Below are positions 52,440-57,016 of a stretch of DNA of 57,016 nt, in pieces. This DNA is from Psychromonas arctica DSM 14288 (lineage in GTDB: Bacteria; Pseudomonadota; Gammaproteobacteria; Enterobacterales; Psychromonadaceae): the NCBI RefSeq assembly GCF_000482725.1, contig NZ_AXWP01000049.1, forward strand, positions 1-57,016, written 5' to 3'. Position 1 is the stretch's first letter, and every line of letters begins with the position of its first letter. Below the pieces are notes generated by a model. It had not been told where the DNA came from. It ran no database searches and was given only the letters and a program-made list of their open reading frames with translations. A program made the position numbers and the translations under genes.

Positions 52440-54221
52440 ATGCGCACTATGTATTGTGGTGAAGTGACCGAAGAAAATATTGGTCAAGAAGTTGAGTTAG
52501 TAGGTTGGGTAAACAAACAGCGCGATTTAGGTGGTGTAACATTCCTAGATATACGTGACCGTGAAGGTATTGTACAAGTTTTCTTTGATGGTGATACACC
52601 AGAAGCGACAGCGATTGCTGCAACAGTACGTAATGAATTTTGTGTGCAAATGAAAGGACAAGTTCGTGCTCGTCCTGAAGGCCAAGTTAATAAAGACATG
52701 ACAACGGGTGGTATTGAAATCCGTGGTCTTGAGCTAGAAATTTTGAATCGTTCTGAGCCATCTCCACTTGATAGCAACCAAAAGAACTCTGAAGAACAGC
52801 GTTTACGTTACCGTTATTTAGATCTACGTCGTCCAGAAATGGCTGAGCGTATGGTATTTCGCTCTAAGGTAAGTAGCTTTGTACGTCGTTTCTTAGACGA
52901 CAATGGTTTCTTAGACGTTGAAACACCTATCTTGACTAAAGCAACACCAGAAGGTGCGCGTGACTATTTAGTACCAAGCCGTACACATAAAGGTCAATTT
53001 TTTGCATTACCGCAATCACCTCAGTTATTTAAACAACTGTTAATGATGTCTGGTATGGATAAATACTATCAAATCGTTAAATGTTTCCGTGATGAAGATT
53101 TACGTGCTGACCGTCAACCTGAATTTACACAAATAGATATCGAAACTTCTTTCATGACTGGCGATCAAGTGATGGCTAAAACGGAAGAGATGATTGTTAA
53201 GCTTTTTGAAAAAATGCTAGATGTTGATTTAGGTGCTTTCCCTAAAATGACCTATGCAGAAGCAATGCGTCGTTTTGGTAGTGACAAACCTGATTTACGT
53301 ATCGACTTTGAATTAGTTGACGTAGCAGACCTATTAAAAGAAGTTGAATTCAACGTATTTTCTGGCCCTGCTAACGATGCAGATAGCCGTGTCGCGGTTA
53401 TTTGTGTACCGGGCGGCGCAAAACTTTCTCGTAAAAATATCGATGAATACGGTAAATTTGTGACAATCTACGGTGCTAAAGGGTTAGCATGGATGAAAGT
53501 CAATGAAGCGTCGAAAGGGCTTGAAGGTGTTCAATCGCCAATCGCTAAATTCTTAAACGAAGAGATCGTGGCAGAGTTACTTAAACGTACTAATGCACAA
53601 GATGGCGATATCATTATGTTTGGCGCAGATAAAGCAAACATTGTGGCTGAAGCAATCGGGGCATTACGTCTAAAAGTAGCTGAAGATCTTGGTCTTATTA
53701 AAGATGAGTGGAAACCACTTTGGGTGATTGAATTCCCAATGTTTGAACCACTTGAAGACGGTGCATTAACGCCATTACATCACCCATTCACTGCACCAAT
53801 GAATATGACCGCAGAAGAATTAGAAGCAAGCCCAGTCGGCGCTATTTCTAATGCTTATGACATGGTATTAAATGGTTGTGAGTTAGGCGGTGGTTCTGTT
53901 CGTATTCATAAACAAGACATGCAAGCGGCTATCTTCCGTATCCTAAATATCTCTGATGAAGAAGCACAAGATAAATTTGGTTTCCTATTAGAAGCATTAC
54001 AATTTGGTGCTCCACCACATGCAGGTTTAGCATTTGGTTTAGACCGTCTAGTAATGTTAATGACAGGGACTAGCTCAATTCGTGAAGTGATTGCATTCCC
54101 GAAAACAGCATCTGCTGCATGTCCATTAACTAACGCACCTGGTTTTGCTAACCCAGCAGCTCTTGCTGAGTTAAATATTGCGGTTGTTAAGACTGAGAAA
54201 GAAGAAACTAAAGAAGGTTAA
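52440..54221 (+). CDS. aspS: Aspartyl-tRNA synthetase
   Basis: A 593-residue class II synthetase that charges tRNA-Asp. It has an N-terminal OB anticodon-binding domain (about 1-110; [20 protein letters not shown]), class II motif 2 ([16 protein letters not shown]), the bacterial GAD insertion (about 290-420) and motif 3 [12 protein letters not shown] near the end. Length matches E. coli AspS (590). AGGAAA precedes the start. A strong terminator follows, then integron-like accessory DNA instead of the ruv-region genes often found after aspS in related bacteria. Confidence 0.97.
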   Translation: MRTMYCGEVTEENIGQEVELVGWVNKQRDLGGVTFLDIRDREGIVQVFFDGDTPEATAIAATVRNEFCVQMKGQVRARPEGQVNKDMTTGGIEIRGLELEILNRSEPSPLDSNQKNSEEQRLRYRYLDLRRPEMAERMVFRSKVSSFVRRFLDDNGFLDVETPILTKATPEGARDYLVPSRTHKGQFFALPQSPQLFKQLLMMSGMDKYYQIVKCFRDEDLRADRQPEFTQIDIETSFMTGDQVMAKTEEMIVKLFEKMLDVDLGAFPKMTYAEAMRRFGSDKPDLRIDFELVDVADLLKEVEFNVFSGPANDADSRVAVICVPGGAKLSRKNIDEYGKFVTIYGAKGLAWMKVNEASKGLEGVQSPIAKFLNEEIVAELLKRTNAQDGDIIMFGADKANIVAEAIGALRLKVAEDLGLIKDEWKPLWVIEFPMFEPLEDGALTPLHHPFTAPMNMTAEELEASPVGAISNAYDMVLNGCELGGGSVRIHKQDMQAAIFRILNISDEEAQDKFGFLLEALQFGAPPHAGLAFGLDRLVMLMTGTSSIREVIAFPKTASAACPLTNAPGFANPAALAELNIAVVKTEKEETKEG

Positions 54222-54251
54222 TCTTTTTAAGATTTAGTTTTCTCTTTATAG

Positions 54252-54297
54252 AAAGGGAGGTGATGTTGCTAGTGATAGCTATGTTACCTCCCTTTTT
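54252..54297 (+). terminator. Rho-independent terminator of aspS
   Basis: AAAGGGAGGT pairs perfectly with ACCTCCCTTT, with partial pairing inside the loop and a run of seven T after. Confidence 0.9.
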
Positions 54298-54355
54298 TTG
54301 TTTTTTGTTTTTCTTTATGGTTTAGATGTGGGCTCGTCTGCGCTCATCGGGGCTG

Positions 54356-54383
54356 TTTGATGTTTATTGGCAGTGTTTTCGCT
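54356..54383 (-). repeat. Second dispersed repeat type, copy 2
   Basis: On the minus strand AGCGAAAACACTG-CC-AATAAACATCAA, matching 5608-5636 with about three differences. Confidence 0.45.
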
Positions 54384-54446
54384 CTGTCGGTGATTTTACT
54401 TTCTCTTCTCAGAAAATATTTTTTACCTACAATGAGAACTAAAGCT

Positions 54447-54474
54447 GGCCAACTGTCTTGAAAAACACCGCTGG
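54447..54474 (+). repeat. Dispersed repeat copy C, at the intI breakpoint
   Basis: GGCCAACTGTCTTGAAAAAC followed by ACCGCTGG, the same element as at 5583, 5678 and 40594. Here its outer CCA/TGG still pair. It lies just beyond the point where intI similarity stops and is flanked by TAAAGCTGG on both sides. Confidence 0.65.
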
Positions 54475-54480
54475 ACCGAG

Positions 54481-54491
54481 TAAAGCTGGAC
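54481..54491 (+). repeat. TAAAGCTGGAC, left copy bounding the integron fragment
   Basis: An 11-bp sequence exactly repeated at 56477-56487 in the same orientation; a shorter form, TAAAGCTGG, is at 54440-54448. This copy abuts the truncated end of intI. Confidence 0.7.
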
Positions 54492-54668
54492 AGCCACTTC
54501 ATCATCGTGGCATTCATTGGGGTGTTTCTTTTGGTTGTAATAGATAAAAGAGGTGATCCAATAAAGGTAGGCTTTTATTGTTTTTTCTGCGTAGTGCTTC
54601 ATTCGCATATTTTCAGTTACTGCACTCAAAAATGGAGAAGGCATATGTCACTCCGATCTTTTAAATTA

Positions 54669-54684
54669 GTGTGTTTATATACAG
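54669..54684 (-). promoter_or_regulatory. LexA-like (SOS) box in front of intI
   Basis: On the minus strand CTGTATATAAACACAC matches the LexA consensus CTGTATATATATACAG at 13 of 16 positions, and a TATA-rich -10 overlaps it. It is 25 bp upstream of the intI start. LexA control of intI is well documented in Vibrio and mobile integrons. Confidence 0.55.
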
Positions 54685-54872
54685 TGTAGCCATGTTGCAG
54701 TATTTTCACCGTAATTATTGCAATTTGTCGTCTTTTCCCATGATGTTAGTTTTATGTTTTACCTGTAATTACTTGTTATAGAAATAAATTAACGTAAGAT
54801 TGAAATTATTTTTTATCATTAGCTTGTGTAGTGTTTTTACCTCAAAAATGACATTTTGTAAGTTAATAAGCT

Positions 54873-54879
54873 GTTAGAC
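54873..54879 (+). other. Integron recombination core GTTAGAC (attI/cassette junction)
   Basis: GTTAGAC fits the core consensus GTTRRRY, where recombination occurs after the first G. It lies 229 bp upstream of the intI start on the side facing the cassette, as in known integrons, and 43 bp before the cassette gene. A possible cassette promoter (TTGTTA, 16 bp, TAAGAT at 54773-54800) lies just before it. Confidence 0.7.
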
Positions 54880-54921
54880 CTCAGTGTTCCCCATATCAGT
54901 TTCCACCTTTAGGAGTATGAA

Positions 54922-56463
54922 GTGAACCAAATTTTCAATATCTTTATTACAAAGCTAAATAATATTATCAATCCTAAATTTCAAAATGTATTCATTCGCT
55001 CTGTCTTTGGTATTGGAGTTTTGTTAGTCGCTCCAAAAATATTAAACATACTTGCTAAGTTTGAGCTTATTACAAATGATTTTATAATTAAATTAGAGTT
55101 CCTTGAATCATCGGATACAACGCTCTCATTTATTGGTGTGGTATTTATTCTTGTATCCTCATGGCTGTTTTATAATGAAAGACGCATGAATCACGAATAT
55201 AAGATCCTTAGTCAATCTCAAGATGAAGATTTAATCATTAATTATTATGTTTGTGAAAATTACGAGAGGTTAGTAGAAATCAATAACGGTGATTTGTCAG
55301 GATTTCCTGTTCAAAATGCAATGATTTTAAAAAATTCTATTATGAGTTCTTTAAATGAAATTATAGCTAATCATCCAGATAGTTACAGAAACTCTAATTT
55401 ATACGGTGATTACTATAACAGTGTGGAAGAGTACCTAGAAAAATACCCAGAGGCTTCTATACCTAACCGAAGTGATGGGAATTTTTCATACTTTCAGGTT
55501 ACTAGAGTGCCTAACAAACATGAGTTAACAAACTTAAAAGACAAAGATGGTTTATTAAAATTAATGTTAGAGAAAAATGTCGAATTTCCCATTTCGATTG
55601 CAGGTGGTTATGAAGATGCTTGCGCAGGAATTGATTTACAAGAAGAATTTATTTTAAGAAAACTTTGGTGCTCATTTATTTGTATAACGAATAATTCTGA
55701 TAAATCGTTACAACTAAACTCAATGACGGGGAATCACTTGAAAAGTGATTCATTTAAGTGTTTTTCAACTAATTCATCGAAGCAAGAAGACATTAAAATA
55801 CCTAACGTTATGTTGAAATCAGGCCAAAGTGTAATTGTCCCTATTTGTATTTTAATTCCACCCTTGTATTCGTTTAAGCGTGATGAAATATCATCAACAA
55901 GGTCTGAAGGTCTTTCAGACCGCATTCAAATAACTAACCATGAATCTATTCATCTAAAAAGTAATGAAGATTGTATCGTTTATGGCGATCGATTCAGTAT
56001 TCGCTCAATAAAATACAAAAAGAATAAGTCTCTTATTGAAACTACGATTCGTGATTTTGATTTTACAAATATGTTTACATATGATCTTCACTGGCAGTGT
56101 GGTTCATGTCCTCATTTGTTCTTTGTTGGAGAAAATATTTCATATAAAAAGGAATTACTTGCTGACTGTCAAAATAGTATTGGAACTGACTCTTTCAGCA
56201 TCCCACCAAAAGTTTCAAGTGTTGTGATTGCAGAAATTGAAGATGAAATAACCCATATTTCATCTATCAAAATGAATGATGTGATAGTTGCTAAAGACTT
56301 AGTGTTAAAAAATGGTGAGCACTTTAGTTTTGAAGCGAAAGCTGGAGCTGAGGTTATAATTACTGGCTATTATGTGCCTGATTCAGAGGTTATATATAAT
56401 ATTCCGCAAGGCATTAAAAGAAATGAACTCGTTAGTAATTCTCTTCAGAGTTATCAGCAATAA
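54922..56463 (+). CDS. Integron-cassette gene: two-helix membrane protein with large soluble part, function unknown
   Basis: A 513-residue protein starting at GTG 54922, six bases after AGGAG. The N-terminus has two hydrophobic helices (about 25-46 and 66-87), then a charged stalk (YNERRMNHEYKIL) and about 420 soluble residues. The middle (100-215) is helical, the rest looks beta-rich. A Cys/Trp cluster WQCGSCPHLFF (near 390-400) and a C-terminal VSSVVIAEIEDEITHISSIK to ITGYYVP segment look like a beta-sandwich. I do not recognise the family. The gene is very AT-rich (about 32 percent GC). It lies between an attI-type core and an R''-type box, so it is a cassette. Many integron cassettes now prove to be phage-defence genes; a membrane effector would fit, but that is inference. 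Confidence 0.75.
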   Translation: MNQIFNIFITKLNNIINPKFQNVFIRSVFGIGVLLVAPKILNILAKFELITNDFIIKLEFLESSDTTLSFIGVVFILVSSWLFYNERRMNHEYKILSQSQDEDLIINYYVCENYERLVEINNGDLSGFPVQNAMILKNSIMSSLNEIIANHPDSYRNSNLYGDYYNSVEEYLEKYPEASIPNRSDGNFSYFQVTRVPNKHELTNLKDKDGLLKLMLEKNVEFPISIAGGYEDACAGIDLQEEFILRKLWCSFICITNNSDKSLQLNSMTGNHLKSDSFKCFSTNSSKQEDIKIPNVMLKSGQSVIVPICILIPPLYSFKRDEISSTRSEGLSDRIQITNHESIHLKSNEDCIVYGDRFSIRSIKYKKNKSLIETTIRDFDFTNMFTYDLHWQCGSCPHLFFVGENISYKKELLADCQNSIGTDSFSIPPKVSSVVIAEIEDEITHISSIKMNDVIVAKDLVLKNGEHFSFEAKAGAEVIITGYYVPDSEVIYNIPQGIKRNELVSNSLQSYQQ

Positions 56464-56464
56464 A

Positions 56465-56472
56465 GGTCTAAT
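56465..56472 (+). other. R'' box of a truncated attC site
   Basis: GGTCTAAT starts two bases after the cassette gene stop. The cassette begins with TTAGACC; the reverse complement of GTTAGACC is GGTCTAAC, so seven of eight bases pair as R''/R' of one attC should. No L''/L' arms are visible after it; the sequence changes to TAAAGCTGGAC within five bases. Confidence 0.65.
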
Positions 56473-56476
56473 GGAC

Positions 56477-56487
56477 TAAAGCTGGAC
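56477..56487 (+). repeat. TAAAGCTGGAC, right copy bounding the integron fragment
   Basis: Exact direct copy of 54481-54491, here placed five bases after the R'' box, where the attC is cut. Downstream, ATATATGGACAC and the palindrome CCTTG-TAAAT-CAAGG (56501-56515) lead toward the transposase gene. Confidence 0.7.
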
Positions 56488-56701
56488 ATATATGGACACT
56501 CCTTGTAAATCAAGGTTAAACTGTTTTTTCTTTATTTTTTAATAATTGATATCGTGCAAAAGTACGTCGCCACTTAAATATAAAGGGCTAACTTTTCTGG
56601 TTAAACGTGTTTTGCTCTTTATCGCTTTATTCGATAGATCACCTTTCCTGAACTGCTTTGGGTGTAGTTCCTTTGAATCGACGCTTTTTTCAATAAAACA
56701 G

Positions 56702-57016
56702 CTATCCATAGATCCTTTGCCTCGATTGCTTTTTGTGGAAAACCCAATAGTCATTAAAGTCACCACTTGATTTTAATGACCGTAATTTCAATATTGCTTC
56801 TGCTCCCTTTAAACTCCAACGGGCACCTGTAATATCTAACCTGTCATTTATAAGGTGTCGGCAAGCCCCTTCAATGACGCCGCTCGCGATAGGGTAGCCT
56901 TTTTTTAATGCTTCTCCATATTGTAAACGAAGCTTGTTTTTGAGTAGGTAATCTGCACATTTATTAATATTATCGCGCTTGGTTAACCCCTGCTTTGTTG
57001 CACTAATACGCATTCC
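56702..57016 (-). mobile_element. ISKra4-type transposase, C-terminal part (gene runs off the right edge)
   Basis: The visible 104 residues end at a stop at 56702. KKGYPIASGVIEGACRHLIN, DRLDITGARWSLKGAEAILKLR and SSGDFNDYWVFHKKQ are the hallmark C-terminal motif of ISKra4-family transposases, including the last acidic catalytic residue region. The upstream part lies beyond 57016. The 56516-56701 stretch between its stop and the integron fragment would be the element's end; I cannot define its terminal repeat with one end only. Confidence 0.88.

Larger units (their letters stand above)
54423..54644 (-). pseudogene. intI: Truncated integron integrase intI, N-terminal part only
   Basis: The minus-strand frame starts at ATG 54644 with GGAG six bases before. 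Its first ~50 residues (SPFLSAVTENMRMKHYAEKT, IKAYLYWITSFIYYNQKKHP) follow the N-terminal SAM-like DNA-binding domain of integron integrases; the nearest I can recall is Vibrio cholerae IntIA (KKTIEAYLHWITRYIHFHNKKHP). Similarity ends after CHDDEVA, at the repeat GTCCAGCTTTA; the remaining 20 residues are run-on sequence. The whole catalytic domain with the tyrosine nucleophile is missing, so no recombinase can be made. Orientation, start, ribosome binding site and LexA-like box are intact, so truncation came from the 3' side. Confidence 0.88.

Noticed and set aside
56539-56766. Minus-strand 75-codon frame overlapping the ISKra4 transposase end
   Set aside because: It overlaps the real transposase frame out of phase for its first part and continues into the element end; no ribosome binding site or similarity.

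Overview
The window is AT-rich, compact gammaproteobacterial chromosome. The housekeeping genes (PBP1B mrcB, cmoA/cmoB, aspS, nudL, the DUF2982 and TIGR02450 families, the E. coli-like acetate permease satP) point to a marine Alteromonadales/Vibrionales-type organism. Psychromonas is my best guess from gene content, but no rRNA gene is present to prove it.

Layout. The left edge (1-1.8 kb) is accessory DNA: the tail of an IS66-type transposase, then a HEPN-domain gene preceded by two copies of a palindromic site. 2-10.2 kb holds a DUF2982 membrane protein, a 38-residue basic protein, an aldehyde dehydrogenase lying between a TPR-lipoprotein gene and a decayed second copy of that gene's 3' end, mrcB, and a TetR/AhpD-like divergent pair with two operator-like sites. 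10.3-19.9 kb holds an exported HAD hydrolase, an aaeXAB-type efflux operon, nfsA behind a 12-bp tandem repeat, a PEP-CTERM protein with a sigma-54-type promoter, and a LysR/SDR pair. 20.3-26.5 kb is a molybdenum hydroxylase locus: triheme cytochrome c, [2Fe-2S] subunit and Tat-exported molybdopterin subunit, with a convergent MocA-like nucleotidyltransferase and XdhC for cofactor maturation. 27-32.1 kb holds a thioesterase, satP and a four-gene basic amino-acid ABC importer. 32.4-38.8 kb holds a Trp-rich small protein that appears to start at AUU, an ABC exporter, an adenine-deaminase-type enzyme, and an Lrp regulator divergent from an EamA transporter plus aminotransferase. 38.9-49 kb holds envelope proteins (DUF3943, acyltransferase, porin, conserved secreted protein), a GGDEF-EAL protein and a CPA1 antiporter. 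49.6-54.2 kb holds nudL, cmoB, cmoA and divergent aspS.

The most unusual region is 54.4-57 kb, directly after aspS. It reads as the stump of a chromosomal integron: the first ~50 codons of an intI integrase on the minus strand with its ribosome binding site and a LexA-like box, a GTTAGAC recombination core in the spacer, and one cassette-like gene on the plus strand. That gene is followed by GGTCTAAT, the near-exact complement of the cassette's own first bases, as expected for the R'' box of an attC. The intI end and the attC end are each cut at the same 11-bp sequence (TAAAGCTGGAC), and an ISKra4-type transposase runs off the right edge. The cassette product is an unrecognised protein with two membrane helices and a large soluble part.

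No rRNA, tRNA, CRISPR array or prophage structural gene was seen. All family assignments are from reading motifs; no database search was possible.
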